A DNA stretch of 64,000 bases from Tolypothrix tenuis PCC 7101. GTDB lineage: Bacteria > Cyanobacteriota > Cyanobacteriia > Cyanobacteriales > Nostocaceae. Positions 16,774-27,035 of the stretch are shown here, one piece after another. Numbering within the stretch: the first letter of the stretch is position 1; every line of letters starts with the position of its first letter. The DNA lies in assembly GCF_002368295.1 (NCBI RefSeq), contig NZ_AP018248.1, positions 3,656,725 to 3,720,724 of the forward strand. Reading direction: 5' to 3'. The notes under the pieces were generated by a model. The model saw nothing but the letters and a program-made list of their open reading frames with translations, did not search any database and was not told where the DNA came from. Made by a program: the position numbers and the translations under genes.

Positions 16774-17940
16774 TTGCAGAAAACATATTACTTTAGATAT
16801 GTGGGTGTGGTAAAAAATAAAACAGAAATGCTCAAAGTAGAATGCGATCGCTGGAATGAGAGTGCCTCAATCTTAAGAGAAAAAGCCTTAAAAGCAGAAC
16901 ATGCTAGGACTCGTGAGCGTTTAATGGCACTATATGAGATATGTAATGGAAAAAGTGCGACACAAGTAGGTCGCTCAACAGGACGTAACCCTCAGACCAT
17001 AATGGAGTGGGTACATCGTTATAATCGTTCAGGCGCGGAAACACTCAAATATCGGCATACAGGTGGTTATACCCCCCTTTTTCACCACAGATAGACAAAG
17101 CACTCGATTCGGAAATCCGCAAAGCCCTAGAATTGGCAGCAATACCACCTCAACACCGACAACAGAATCAAGCACAACTGCCACGGTGGACATTAAAGCG
17201 GTTAGTAACTTGGATAGAAAAGCAATTTCATCTCAAGTGTTGCCGTGAATCAGTGCGTAAAACCCTGAAAAATTTAGGTTTTTCTTGGAAAAAAGCACGT
17301 AAACTTTTGAATAAAGCTAATAGTAAAAAACGTGCTGAATTTCTAGCAAGACTTCAAGGCTTACTGGATGATGCTCTGCATAATGGTCATTTACTAATTT
17401 TCATTGACGAAGCCCACATTCATCTTGATAGTGATGAAGGTTATGGTTGGTCAATCAAAGGTGAACGTTTTTGGGTTAGTTCTAGCTCCCCTGGAAGAGA
17501 GAAGGTTTCGTTCTATGGAATCTATGTTTACAACTATGCCAAAGTTAGGATTTTTCCTTACCTCAAAGCTGACTAATTCAACACGATTGATGTTTTAAAA
17601 CATCTTCGGACTGAATTTCCCGAGCGCGACATGACTCTGCTGAAGGGATGGTGCTCCTTATCACAGGGCACAAGCGGTCAAAGAAGTATTATCAGTTTTA
17701 CAAATCAACCTAGAACCCTTACCTGCTTATAGCCCTGATTTTATGCCTGTTGAACACCTGTGGCAGTGGTTACGTGAAGATGTTACCTACCATACATGCT
17801 ATCAATCTTCTACAGAACTGATTGAACGGGTTCTTTTATTTGAACAAGATATTAATTCTCACCCCTTTGAAATTAGCGATCGCTTGTGGGTGAAAAATCA
17901 CCTTGACTCTGACGAGGAAAAACTACGGGTTTCAACATAG
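16774..17940 (+). pseudogene. IS630-type transposase, broken by a stop and frameshifts
   Basis: Three frames together make one IS630/Tc1-like transposase. Bases 16774-17094 give the N-terminal helix-turn-helix (GRSTGRNPQTIMEWVHRY). Bases 17133-17576 give the winged part and first catalytic Asp (LIFIDEAHIHLD). A third frame resumes at about 17647 with DGAPYHRAQAVKEVL, then SPDFMPVEHLWQWLRED carrying the catalytic Glu. A frameshift lies near 17090-17130, an in-frame TAA at 17574-17576 replaces a likely CAA, and another frameshift lies near 17640. The transposase must be inactive. It abuts a truncated GH31 gene, suggesting the element inserted into that gene. Confidence 0.85.
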
Positions 17941-17947
17941 ACGAGGT

Positions 17948-18665
17948 TTAGCTACCAAGAGAATTTAACCCTAGATATACCGGAATGCAGAGATACATGG
18001 GATCGGAACCTGGAGGATACATTCCCGCCGCATCGTAGTTCCACATTCGGTAGATTTTAATTTGTTGCTGTTCATCTTTAGCGGCGCGCAAATTCAGCGT
18101 TGAAGCCCGTTTCCCTAAGCCATAAATGCGTTCTTCCGTCCGCAGTTGTGCTTGATGAATCCAGCCTTCGCTTTTGCATTGGGGTGGTAGCGCGGATAAC
18201 TTGCCCAGAGCGATCGCAAAATTTTAGGCTACCATCTATTTCAGCAATTACTTTGAGCGCATGACTGGAAACAGAGTAGTTATTCTCTGTTTGTTCCAAG
18301 TTGTTTGCTACTTCCGGCCATTCATGGTGTTGAATTCCGTAGGGTATCGGGGGTATTCCCGGTTTCCAGTTAATTCTGACTAAATCTTCCGTAAGAAAAC
18401 AAACTTCTAACTCTGCCATTTCAAAATAGAAGTTAGCGCCCCTAGCTTTTGCTTCAGCTCGGAGTAATTTTCCTGGTTGATCAAAACCTGGTTCTGTGGG
18501 TAGCTTAATAAACTCACACTCTATGCTATTGCGTTGACGTGTGTACAAAAATGCTTTGGGAGCATAACTTGTATAGAAGAGAGAACCAAATAAAAACTTT
18601 AATTTTAATTTGATTTGCTTGAATCTATCCATTAGGAATATGCTCCAAGATACATTAATCTTCAA
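17948..18665 (-). pseudogene. GH31 alpha-glucosidase remnant (N-terminal part)
   Basis: The frame starting at 18665 encodes about 160 residues of a GH31 N-terminal beta-sandwich (FLTEDLVRINWKPGIPPIPYG, then LKVIAEIDGSLKFCDRSGQV). Near 18190 the frame shifts; the continuation in another frame reads LRTEERIYGLGKRASTLNLR and DAAGMYPPGSDPMYLCIPVY, a typical GH31 segment, and ends at a stop at 17948-17950 next to the transposase remnant. The catalytic (beta/alpha)8 barrel is entirely missing. Intact GH31 enzymes are about 700-800 aa, so this is a dead fragment. Confidence 0.8.
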
Positions 18666-19583
18666 TATTTTGAGGAAGTTTGAACCCGTTATCAGTTAGC
18701 TCAAGCTGAATTGTAAAATTTTGCTTTCACAGGCGATCGCAATTTATATCAAACAGCAACTCTTGATTTTGAAGCCTGAAAAATTTATCATCCCTTTAGC
18801 CCAGCCAACTCTTCAATGATTTGCTAATTTCAGGCAAAAAGTTAATTGATCTTGGGTGGTATTTATATTTGATATTTAATTAAAAAAAGCAACCCTAAGA
18901 TTCCGCATCTCTCTTAGGTTGGAAGAAAAAACTCCAGATTAAAGTTGAAAATTGCAAAATATGTCGTTAACGCTATGCCTCAGCGTCGCTATACACAGCC
19001 TCTTTTCTGGAAGAAAAACAATTTAAAAGCTAGCCTAAGCACCTATGCCTAATATTTTGCATTAATTTAATTTAGTTACTTAAGGCTTATTTTCCAGCTT
19101 AATTAGCTATTTAGCTTAAATTAGCTATAAAATAGTTCAGTATGTAGTAAAAAATTGTAGCTGTCACAAAAGCATCTATTTCCCAGAGACTCAGTAGATA
19201 AATTTGATAATTGCTATTTTATTACTACAATAATAAAAGTCTCAGTTTGTGCTTTTTTGCCATCTTATGGAACTTCTAAAGACTTTGTATGTCATAAGTA
19301 ATGTGTGATTTAAAACTGGTATTTTCCTGAACAAATGCCACTTATTTAAGTATAAATACGATGGACTTGTAATCCTTTCTGTCTGAATATATACTTTAAA
19401 TAGCATTTGCTATTAAAGGCTTGAGTAAGAAAATTTAAAGTTTATATGAAAAATAGAAAATCTTTACCAAATCTATTTATCAAATGCTACCAGTAACATG
19501 TTACGTATTACTGTAATCATGTTTGACTGGATATTTATACAGTCAAATTTTACCTAAGTTAAAAACTATACTTTCTACTCAAT
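18666..19583. other. 918-bp AT-rich gap before the TPR gene
   Basis: No ORF of convincing composition, no tRNA-like fold and no long palindrome seen. The final 200 bp are very AT-rich and probably hold the TPR gene promoter. A short unannotated RNA cannot be excluded. Confidence 0.4.
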
Positions 19584-20894
19584 ATGTTGGGAGAAGATGA
19601 ACAACATCTCATGCACCTCCTGCGTAAGCGGCTTGCTTATTACTTGGAGAGGCTGTCAATTAGTCGCCGCAGTCACGCTTTACAGGAAGAACTCACTTGC
19701 TTGAGCCAGCTAGCAGCTATTTACGAAAAACTATTTAACTTTGCACAAGCTTTAGAGTATCATAAGCTGCTTCTTGCCTTATCTCAGCGGATGGGTGCTA
19801 AAGATTGGCAAGAAATAGCTTTATACAATATAGGTAATTGTTATTTTCAACTGCGACAAGACTATGATGCGATTAAGTATTTTACAAAATTAGTCAAAAT
19901 TACTTGTGAGACTGAGAACAGAGTCTTACACATCGCCGGAATATCAGCTTTAGGAACTAGTTACCAAAATTTGGGACAGTTTGAAATAGCAATTGAGCAT
20001 TTCAAAAATCAGTTAGCTATTAGTTACGAAATAAATCAACGCATTTGCCAGAAAAGTGCTTTGGATTCTCTAGCCAATGTTTATCAGTGTCTAGGTAATT
20101 ACCAAGAATGCCTAAGATATAAACAGAAAGTTTTGTTAGTTGCTCAAGAAATGGAGGATATCAAAGCTATAGGCGATGCCCTAGGAAATATAGCTGGTAT
20201 TTATCTCCAATTACAAGAGTGGCACCAAGCAATCAATTTTTGTAATAAATCACTGTTGCTAGCGAAAGCTATTGATAATCAAAGCCTGGTGATGATTAGC
20301 TTTAACATTCTAGGACAGGCATATAAAGCACTGCATGATTATCATCAAGCAATAGATTGTTTGACAACTTCTCTAAATATTTCTGATGAACTAGGCGAGT
20401 CCAGAGTCCGCAGTGTAATTTTGCACGGATTAAGTGATTTGTCCAACAAAATGAATTTATCTGAGCCAGCAAGAGAATACAATATTGAATCTTTAAGTAT
20501 TAATGCAATTGGTGTTACACATCATCATTTAGTGAAACAGGATTGTGCTTTAGCACCTTATCAGCAATCTGTAAATCTTTTGCAAGATATGGGAAATCAG
20601 CAAAATCAGCAACAGCTATTATTTAATCTTGGTTATATATATTATTCATCAGCGCGATTCTCTCAAGCGATGGGATTTTTACAGTCTGCTTTTATCCTCG
20701 CTCAAGCTCAGAAAAATCATCGAGAAGCAGCCAAAATATCTCTGACTTTAGGGAATAATCTCCAGAGACTACATCATTCTGAAGAAGCTATTTATTATTA
20801 CCGTTATGCATATAAAATTTATCAGATTTTAGGAGATAAATATCAAATCCAAAAGATGTTAAAGTTTATGGATAAATTAGGATTGAAGTTATAA
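19584..20894 (+). CDS. Tetratricopeptide repeat protein
   Basis: A 436-aa protein built of about nine TPR-type helical hairpins: repeats such as ALYNIGNCYFQLRQDYDAI, ALGNIAGIYLQLQEWHQAI, FNILGQAYKALHDYHQAI and LFNLGYIYYSSARFSQAM keep the W/L-G-Y-A spacing of the family. There is no signal peptide, membrane segment or attached catalytic domain. The N-terminal 35 residues (LMHLLRKRLAYYLERL) are charged and helical. TPR proteins are scaffolds for protein-protein contacts; no partner can be inferred because the gene stands alone after a 918-bp gap. Confidence 0.85.
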   Translation: MLGEDEQHLMHLLRKRLAYYLERLSISRRSHALQEELTCLSQLAAIYEKLFNFAQALEYHKLLLALSQRMGAKDWQEIALYNIGNCYFQLRQDYDAIKYFTKLVKITCETENRVLHIAGISALGTSYQNLGQFEIAIEHFKNQLAISYEINQRICQKSALDSLANVYQCLGNYQECLRYKQKVLLVAQEMEDIKAIGDALGNIAGIYLQLQEWHQAINFCNKSLLLAKAIDNQSLVMISFNILGQAYKALHDYHQAIDCLTTSLNISDELGESRVRSVILHGLSDLSNKMNLSEPAREYNIESLSINAIGVTHHHLVKQDCALAPYQQSVNLLQDMGNQQNQQQLLFNLGYIYYSSARFSQAMGFLQSAFILAQAQKNHREAAKISLTLGNNLQRLHHSEEAIYYYRYAYKIYQILGDKYQIQKMLKFMDKLGLKL

Positions 20895-20902
20895 CTATAG
20901 AC

Positions 20903-20930
20903 GATGCGTTAGCCTTCGGCGTAACGCATC
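20903..20930. terminator. GATGCGTTA palindrome after the TPR gene
   Basis: Stem GATGCGTTA/TAACGCATC with an inner GCC-TTC-GGC hairpin, nine bases past the TPR stop. It is related to the dispersed GTAGGGTGCGTTA repeat family; it lacks a T-run, so terminator activity is only likely. Confidence 0.5.
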
Positions 20931-21014
20931 CTACAAATATTACAAAAGATACTTTTCAATATAGACATTTTATGAGAAATTGCAAAGCATCACATTAAGC
21001 TAAATGGTATAAAA

Positions 21015-22793
21015 GTGCGTAATTCTCAATTGCAGCGCGTTGCATTTACCATCTTTTCTCTGAGCGTTCTGCTTCCTAGCCAAGTTGTATCAGCTGCCTT
21101 TACTATACCCTTACGCAGTAAACAAGGGATGGTGGTATCAGCACATCCCTTAGCGAGCGATGCAGGGATTTCGATGTTACGCAAAGGTGGGAATGCAGTT
21201 GATGCAGCAGTAGCCACAACCTTTGCAATTTCTGTAGTTGAGCCTTTTTCTGCAGGAATTGGTGGGGGTGGATTTTTGCTGATGCATTCCGAAAAAACTG
21301 GCGAAATGAAAGCGCTGGATTTTCGGGAACGCGCACCCATCAAGGCTACAAGAAATCTTTACTTAGATGCACAAGGTAAGGTGCGTCCGAATGCAAGTAT
21401 CAACGGTTATTTGGCAGTAGCGACACCAGGAACGGTGGCAGGAATGTATGAAGTGCATCGCCGTTATGGTAAGCTGCCTTGGCGAGAGGTGATAAAACCT
21501 GCGATCGCACTCGCCAAAGATGGCTTTATCATCAGTCCTTTGCTAACTTACCGTTCTTTGCCAGCTCTGGCAAATCGTAAGCAAGTAATTCTTAGCAACC
21601 CAGCAGCGCGAGAAATTTTTACTCGCAATGGTGAATATTATCAGCCAGGGGAAAGGTTGGTGCAGCGTGACTTAGCCAAAACTCTAGAAGCGATCGCTCA
21701 AAATCCCCAAAGTTTTTACACAGGTAATATTGCTCAAGCGATCGCTGCAGATATGGCTAAAAATGGTGGTTTAATTACTTTGGCAGACTTAAAAGCCTAC
21801 AAACCGATTTGGCGGACTCCCATTTGTGGCAATTTTCATCAAGCTAAAATCTGCTCAATGCCACCACCTTCTTCGGGAGGAGTTCACCTATTGCAGATTT
21901 TAAACATCATTGGGGACAGCAATTTAAAATCTTGGGGCTGGCATCACCCCGATGCTTTACATCTGATGGTAGAGGCAATGAAAATAGCTTACGCAGATCG
22001 TTCCCAATATTTAGGCGATCCTGATTTTGTGAAAGTACCTGTACAGCAACTAATTAGCACCCCCTATGCTAAAAAACGCCGTCAAGAAATTAACATGGAA
22101 GTTGCTAAACCTTCGACACAGATCAAGCCGATAGACCAAAAAACACTACAACAGTTTAGTCAGGCTTTACCATTAGGTTTAACGCAACGAAGTCATCCAA
22201 AATTTTCGGAATCGCCAGAAACTAGTCATTTAACAGTTGTAGATGCACAGCACAATGCCGTTAGTTTGACATTTACAATTAACCTTGGTTTTGGTGCAGG
22301 TGTCGTGACACCTGGAACAGGAATTGTGCTGAACAATGAGATGGATGATTTTGCTGCTGCACCTGGTGTACCTAATGCTTTTGGCTTAGTTGGTAACGAA
22401 GCGAACGCCATCGCACCTCGCAAAACGCCGTTATCTAGCATGACACCTACAATTGTCACTGAAAATGGTCAGTTAAAAATGGCTGTAGGTGCGCCTGGTG
22501 GTAGTACGATCATCACTCAAGTATTACAAGTTATCCTTAACGTGTTGGAATATGGCATGGATGCTGGTGCAGCCGTTTCTGCGCCGCGCATACATCACCA
22601 GTGGCTTCCCGATGAGTTGCGAGTAGAACCTTGGGGTTTGGATGCTCTGACTTTACAAGAGTTGCGCCGACGTGGACATAACATCAAGGAAACAACTCCT
22701 TGGGGTAATGCTAATGCGATTGTAGTAACCACAGATCGCAATTTAGAGGGAGCAGCCGATCCTCGCGGTGAAGGTGCCGCTATCGGTTATTGA
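21015..22793 (+). CDS. ggt: Gamma-glutamyltransferase
   Basis: A 592-aa Ntn-hydrolase precursor that breaks glutathione and transfers the gamma-glutamyl group in the periplasm. The GTG start is followed by a signal peptide ending near VVSAA (about residue 27). GKGGNAVDAAVA-type and GIGGGGFLLMH motifs mark the large subunit. Autoprocessing should occur before T403 in ETSHLTVVD, whose threonine becomes the nucleophile; the small subunit has GTGIVLNNEMDDF and GAPGGSTII. All expected motifs are intact. A strong hairpin follows the stop. Confidence 0.95.
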   Translation: MRNSQLQRVAFTIFSLSVLLPSQVVSAAFTIPLRSKQGMVVSAHPLASDAGISMLRKGGNAVDAAVATTFAISVVEPFSAGIGGGGFLLMHSEKTGEMKALDFRERAPIKATRNLYLDAQGKVRPNASINGYLAVATPGTVAGMYEVHRRYGKLPWREVIKPAIALAKDGFIISPLLTYRSLPALANRKQVILSNPAAREIFTRNGEYYQPGERLVQRDLAKTLEAIAQNPQSFYTGNIAQAIAADMAKNGGLITLADLKAYKPIWRTPICGNFHQAKICSMPPPSSGGVHLLQILNIIGDSNLKSWGWHHPDALHLMVEAMKIAYADRSQYLGDPDFVKVPVQQLISTPYAKKRRQEINMEVAKPSTQIKPIDQKTLQQFSQALPLGLTQRSHPKFSESPETSHLTVVDAQHNAVSLTFTINLGFGAGVVTPGTGIVLNNEMDDFAAAPGVPNAFGLVGNEANAIAPRKTPLSSMTPTIVTENGQLKMAVGAPGGSTIITQVLQVILNVLEYGMDAGAAVSAPRIHHQWLPDELRVEPWGLDALTLQELRRRGHNIKETTPWGNANAIVVTTDRNLEGAADPRGEGAAIGY

Positions 22794-22808
22794 ATGTTCA
22801 TAAATTTA

Positions 22809-22839
22809 AGTCCACAGTTTTCAGGATGAACTGTGGACT
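22809..22839. terminator. Bidirectional hairpin terminator after ggt
   Basis: An 11-bp perfect stem AGTCCACAGTT/AACTGTGGACT with a 9-base loop, followed by ATTGATTTT. It sits between the converging ggt gene and the small - strand gene that ends at 22838. Confidence 0.75.
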
Positions 22840-23098
22840 ATTGATTTTGGATGATTGAATCGGAATAATTATTGACAAACTCGTTGGCACGCGCACTGGG
22901 TACAAGAGTCCAGCCAGCCTTCAGCAATTTTTGATAAGTTGCCCAACCTTTAGAACCACCGGGTATTTTATAATCGGGAACAGCATATTCCCTACAAGCG
23001 TTGTATGGCCGCCAAGGCTGATTAGGTGAAACTTGCAAATGCAAGATTTTCTCCCCATCAGCACCTAAACTAGATAACCAGCACATTTGTCCTTGCAT
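22838..23098 (-). CDS. Small conserved hypothetical protein
   Basis: An 86-aa protein when started at the ATG at 23098, which has AAAGGAG seven bases upstream; a longer frame to 23131 lacks this site. The sequence begins MQGQMCWLSSLGADGEKILH and contains a Gly/Trp-rich middle (IPGGSKGWATYQKLLKAGW). Soluble, no known domain. It converges on ggt with a shared terminator. I do not recognise the family; a good ribosome-binding site and protein-like composition support it. Confidence 0.65.
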   Translation of the reverse strand: MQGQMCWLSSLGADGEKILHLQVSPNQPWRPYNACREYAVPDYKIPGGSKGWATYQKLLKAGWTLVPSARANEFVNNYSDSIIQNQ

Positions 23099-23584
23099 GG
23101 TAAACTCCTTTGCTTTAAGCATATATTGCATATTTGCAGATTTTTGTCAATACCCACATCACCCTTTGGGATAATTTTTCTGCTTAATTGCGATAGCTGT
23201 AAATTTCCTATTGGTTGAGAACAGATAATTACCCACAAGCCGTTAACCCAACGGACTTTTTCCGCAGGCCCATAGTAACAGAGTCAACCAAGTCTTCTAC
23301 TCTTCCTTGATATAGGGTGAAGTTTTTTTAATAGTACTTGCGGTTTTTGCTAGTGTATGTAGCAAGAGCTACTATTTGAAGTCACAAGTGATGGTTCACA
23401 TATTTGTTTTTCTAGTCACACAAGTCGGAATTACTTATATTTGCTAATGTTAAAGCTGTGCAAGCTCAGAGTTACGAGATAGCTTTACTTGGCTGTATCC
23501 TTGCCACATCTGCAATTCAACCGAGAGGAACAGCGAATTTAGCAGCTAGGATACTTGCCAGAAGTGGAATTAAAAATTGGGGGA
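23099..23584. other. Intergenic region with no recognised gene
   Basis: About 480 bp. Fragments near 23440-23580 can be read as short peptides on the + strand but match nothing I know. No hairpin or tandem repeat of note. Confidence 0.4.
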
Positions 23585-24178
23585 TTACAACGATGGGGCA
23601 TATAATTTATCGCCCACAATAGTACGAATTTCCCCGACTAACTGCTGATAGCTAGACTCAGACAAAACTGGTTCTGCTGCTTGGATATCAATTGGTTGTG
23701 CTAAATCAATCCAAGACTTGCAGCCACCATATTGAGAAAGATAGGGAATTTCCTGTACTTGTGAGAGTTTATAAGTCCGCAGCAGGAGAATATACAAAGG
23801 CTGACGAGCTTTCCATTTTAAGCGATCGCTAATAAAATACTCATTCCAAATATGGAAGGGAAGCAACTTGTTTACTGTTGACTCATCCCTTACAGGCAAA
23901 ATATCGGTAATTTCCGCCCAACTACCGATGCGAACCGTTTCCGGATGCCAGCCAGATGTCACTGGGCATACAAGATTAGCATACTCAGATTTGAGTAGAA
24001 AAGTTTGTTGATGCTCAAATGTAGGGTAGAGTAAAACCTGGTGATGAGCAACTTGAAAACGTCCATTTTGTTCATGGATACCGCCTTTGCGAAGCAACAT
24101 AATAGTGTTGCCATTTTCTAAGGCATCAATAGCAACTGCCCATTCTTTGAGTGCATGAAAAGTTGTGGTCAAGTTCAT
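23585..24178 (-). CDS. DUF1802 family protein
   Basis: A 197-aa protein of the DUF1802 family: an N-terminal ALKEWAVAIDAL, then IMLLRKGGIHE, FLLYPTFEHQ-type and LLKSEYANLV segments, and a C-terminal part with ILLLRTYKL. DUF1802 is widespread in cyanobacteria and some other bacteria; its fold suggests a nucleic-acid- or nuclease-related role but no activity is established. It is divergent from the aldo/keto reductase gene, with an 81-bp shared promoter region. Confidence 0.8.
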   Translation of the reverse strand: MNLTTTFHALKEWAVAIDALENGNTIMLLRKGGIHEQNGRFQVAHHQVLLYPTFEHQQTFLLKSEYANLVCPVTSGWHPETVRIGSWAEITDILPVRDESTVNKLLPFHIWNEYFISDRLKWKARQPLYILLLRTYKLSQVQEIPYLSQYGGCKSWIDLAQPIDIQAAEPVLSESSYQQLVGEIRTIVGDKLYAPSL

Positions 24179-24259
24179 GGATATCTACTTTAACTCTGAT
24201 TTAATTTCACGCTAATACCGTTACAGTTTGAAACTATCCAGGGATATGAATTAGGAACT

Positions 24260-25219
24260 ATGGAAAAGCGAACTCTCGGAACATCAGAAGTCAAAATCAC
24301 ACCTATCTTAATGGGTACTTGGCAAGCTGGTAAAAGAATGTGGGTAGGTATTGAAGATGATGACTCTATTAAAACTATTCGAGCCGCATTTGAAGCTGGA
24401 ATTACCACAATTGATACGGCTGAGGTCTATGGTGATGGACACTCTGAACGCATTGTAGCTGAAGCTTTATCAGATGTGCGATCGCAAGTTGAGTACGCCA
24501 CAAAAGTTTTTGCAAACCATCTTAAGTATGACCAAGTCATCGCCGCTTGCGAACGGTCTTTAAAAAATTTAAAAACTGACTACATAGACCTATATCAAAT
24601 TCATTGGCCATCTGGTGCTTTTAATACGGAAATAGTCCCAATTGAAGAGACAATGAAGGCTCTTAATTCTCTGAAAGAGCAAGGAAAAATTCGCGCCATT
24701 GGAGTTTCTAATTTTTCTCGCGAGCAATTAGCAGAGGCTACCCAATATGGCAGAATTGATAGTTTACAACCTCCCTATTCTCTATTTTGGCGACCAGTAG
24801 AAAAAGAGTTAATGCCCTATTGTGTCGAACATCAGATTTCTATTCTCGCTTATTCACCTTTAGCCCAAGGATTATTAACAGGTAAATTTTCTCCCGGACA
24901 TCAATTTGACCCAGCCGATAATCGTGCTAAAAATAGGCTATTTCAAGGTGAAAACTTTGAACGCGCTCAACAAGCTTTAGATAAACTACGCCCCATAGCA
25001 GAAAGCCATAATGCTACCTTGGCTCAGTTAGCCCTAGCTTGGTTAATCGCTCAACCACAAACAAATGCGATCGCAGGTGCGCGTTATCCCCAACAAGCAA
25101 AAGATAACGCCGTGGCTGGAGAAATCAAACTTTCAGATGCAGAAATATCGGAAATCGATACTATTGGGCGCATCGTTACCGATCATCTCGATGAAAGTAA
25201 ACTCATGTGGGAATGGTAA
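24260..25219 (+). CDS. Aldo/keto reductase
   Basis: A 319-aa NADPH-dependent (beta/alpha)8 oxidoreductase. The catalytic tetrad is visible: D52 (TIDTAE), Y57 (VYGDGHSE), K82 (ATKVF) and H115 (QIHWPSG). The GVSNFSREQL motif and the C-terminal NAIAGARYPQQ cofactor loop are present. It resembles the YhdN/Tas branch acting on aldehydes or sugars; the natural substrate cannot be deduced. It appears monocistronic. Confidence 0.92.
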   Translation: MEKRTLGTSEVKITPILMGTWQAGKRMWVGIEDDDSIKTIRAAFEAGITTIDTAEVYGDGHSERIVAEALSDVRSQVEYATKVFANHLKYDQVIAACERSLKNLKTDYIDLYQIHWPSGAFNTEIVPIEETMKALNSLKEQGKIRAIGVSNFSREQLAEATQYGRIDSLQPPYSLFWRPVEKELMPYCVEHQISILAYSPLAQGLLTGKFSPGHQFDPADNRAKNRLFQGENFERAQQALDKLRPIAESHNATLAQLALAWLIAQPQTNAIAGARYPQQAKDNAVAGEIKLSDAEISEIDTIGRIVTDHLDESKLMWEW

Positions 25220-25768
25220 CCCTACCTTATATATAAGGTAGATGATCGCGATCGCCCCCAGCATGACTGTCTTAGCCATATTCAGCTTGCAGAATTTGGG
25301 AACAAGAGAAGGGGAAAAGTTTGGTATTTTCCCTTTCCCTTTCCCCTTTCACCTTTTCCCTTTGCCCACCTGCTGTTTCTAATACCTCACTCAGAAAAGA
25401 TTCGCTACATATCAACCCTAGTCGTATACAAACTTCAATCTGTATTGCAGAATTAAACAAAACATCAACTTTAGTTAACAACAGTTTTCTCCTAATGCCA
25501 GGAGTGATATCTTGATATTCATAAGACACCAGATAACAAACAACCAAACCCAAAGGGCAAATGACTCGGTGTCTCCTGTCAGCAGCCCAAGCAAGTTTCA
25601 GCATATTCATAGTTAAGTGGCGTAAAGTCTTTAAACAAAAGGCAAAGCCAAATCCCAAAGCGGAAAAACAAAAGGTGCTGAAGTTGTTAGTTGTTAAGTC
25701 CACCCTAGTTGTTGATTTCTCCACCTACTTATTAAAGTTAACGATTTGAAAACAGTGAATTCGAGCGA
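25220..25768. other. Region without a convincing gene after the aldo/keto reductase
   Basis: Overlapping frames exist on both strands (25272-25724 on -, 25561-25749 on +), none with recognisable features. The - strand frame contains a translated purine-rich run from low-complexity CCCTTTCC sequence (25310-25370). A real terminator at its end implies some + strand transcript passes through. Confidence 0.35.
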
Positions 25769-25794
25769 ACCTGGTCACCAATGACCAGGTTTTT
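25769..25794 (+). terminator. Rho-independent terminator
   Basis: A 9-bp perfect stem ACCTGGTCA/TGACCAGGT, 4-base loop, followed by TTTTTGAG on the + strand. The T-run is only on this strand, so it ends rightward transcription. Confidence 0.75.
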
Positions 25795-25914
25795 GAGTTT
25801 TATATATCAATTTATCTGGCATTTGGGCGATTTTTACTGCTAATTTTCGTCAAATTAGGGAAAATTTCTCGCTAGGAATACAATAGACAAAAAATATCTA
25901 GCTGGGAGATTTGA

Positions 25915-26634
25915 ATGAGTATTAATAGGTGTTGGCAGAAAATTACTACAGCAATATTTATAACTCTACTTGCTGCATCATGTGTGCCAACTTCTAATAG
26001 AAAAATAGAGCAGACACAAGCTAATACGACTCAAGAAAAAAAGGTACAACAAAATATTACCTATGGCGATTTAATTATTAAAGCGCAATCAGATTATCTA
26101 ATGATTCCTGTAACTCTCCCCGGAGAATATCTAGAGAAAGACAGCGATTATAGTATTTCGCGTTCTTCAGGTAGAGAAAACCAATTGTATAATTTTATTT
26201 TTTATCATAAACAAGATGGAGAAAGCCATCTGTTATTAAATAAAAAAGCGCTGATTAATAGCTACGAGTTTTTGGAAACCAAAATACCAGGTAAAACACC
26301 TACGCGATTTTGGTTATATAGAATCGTCGAGCAAGATACTAACGCTGATAAAAAACTTAACAGTGCAGATGCGATCGCAGGTTATCTATCTGATTTATCA
26401 GGCAAAAATTTGCTGCAAATCACCCCGAATAATACTCAAATTCTGAATTGGGTAATTGTTCCCAGCCAAAATGCTTTATTTATTAAAGTTATTAAAGACT
26501 CTGATAATGATAAAAAGTTTACAGCAAATGATAAAACAAATTTTATGAGAGTCAATCTTGACAAACCAGCTATGGGCACGGAGATTATTAGCGATGCCAT
26601 AGAGCAAGAAATAAAATCCCAGATTTTTAAGTAA
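25915..26634 (+). CDS. Putative lipoprotein
   Basis: A 239-aa protein with a type II signal peptide: basic N-terminus, hydrophobic ITTAIFITLLAASC and lipobox cysteine C23. The mature part is hydrophilic and mostly beta, with Asp/Asn/Lys-rich turns that look like calcium-binding loops (DTNADKKLNSADA and DSDNDKKFTANDK, both EF-hand-like). That suggests a secreted, perhaps calcium-binding, envelope lipoprotein. The family is not recognised. GCTGGGAGA upstream may be the ribosome-binding site. Confidence 0.75.
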   Translation: MSINRCWQKITTAIFITLLAASCVPTSNRKIEQTQANTTQEKKVQQNITYGDLIIKAQSDYLMIPVTLPGEYLEKDSDYSISRSSGRENQLYNFIFYHKQDGESHLLLNKKALINSYEFLETKIPGKTPTRFWLYRIVEQDTNADKKLNSADAIAGYLSDLSGKNLLQITPNNTQILNWVIVPSQNALFIKVIKDSDNDKKFTANDKTNFMRVNLDKPAMGTEIISDAIEQEIKSQIFK

Positions 26635-26736
26635 TCTCAACAATACCTATTAGGGTTCCTATTTGATTGCTGAAATGCTTATAGGGTGGAATAAGATATA
26701 CCAATTCAAATAATTTTTGCGAAAAATAAATGCTTT

Positions 26737-26800
26737 GTAGGGGCACGGCATCCACAATCTTTTGGTATATTCAATTATCTTACAGGTGCCGTGCCCCTAC
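26737..26800. repeat. Palindrome with GTAGGGGCACGGCA ends
   Basis: Perfect 14-bp ends GTAGGGGCACGGCA/TGCCGTGCCCCTAC around about 36 bases. A second copy in opposite orientation, sharing the internal CACAATCTTTTGG, is at 53390-53452. Confidence 0.8.
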
Positions 26801-26831
26801 CATTCATCTGTCTTAAGCAAACTTGCGTTTC

Positions 26832-26864
26832 AGATCCCCGACTTTTTGAAAAAGTCGGGGATCT
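26832..26864. repeat. Dispersed 33-bp palindrome, copy 2
   Basis: AGATCCCCGACTTTTT and its complement around one base; same family as 5338, 36807 and 48899. The inner arm differs (TTTTT for TTCTT) on both sides, so pairing is kept, a compensatory change. Confidence 0.9.
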
Positions 26865-27035
26865 AAATCTTGCGACAGTCAGCAAAATTTACCTTTAAGG
26901 CGTGTTAATTCCTATATCTATATATAAACTGAAAAATTATCTCCTCTATTCCCCTAGTTCTTCTGTTTTCTTCTGGTACACTTCATCACTCGCGTTGACT
27001 TCTGAATCAAAAACCTTGGAGAGAAGAATCGGCTA

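Noticed and set aside
25272..25724. 150-aa open frame on the - strand
   Set aside because: No recognisable domain, contains translated low-complexity sequence, and overlaps equally weak frames on the + strand.
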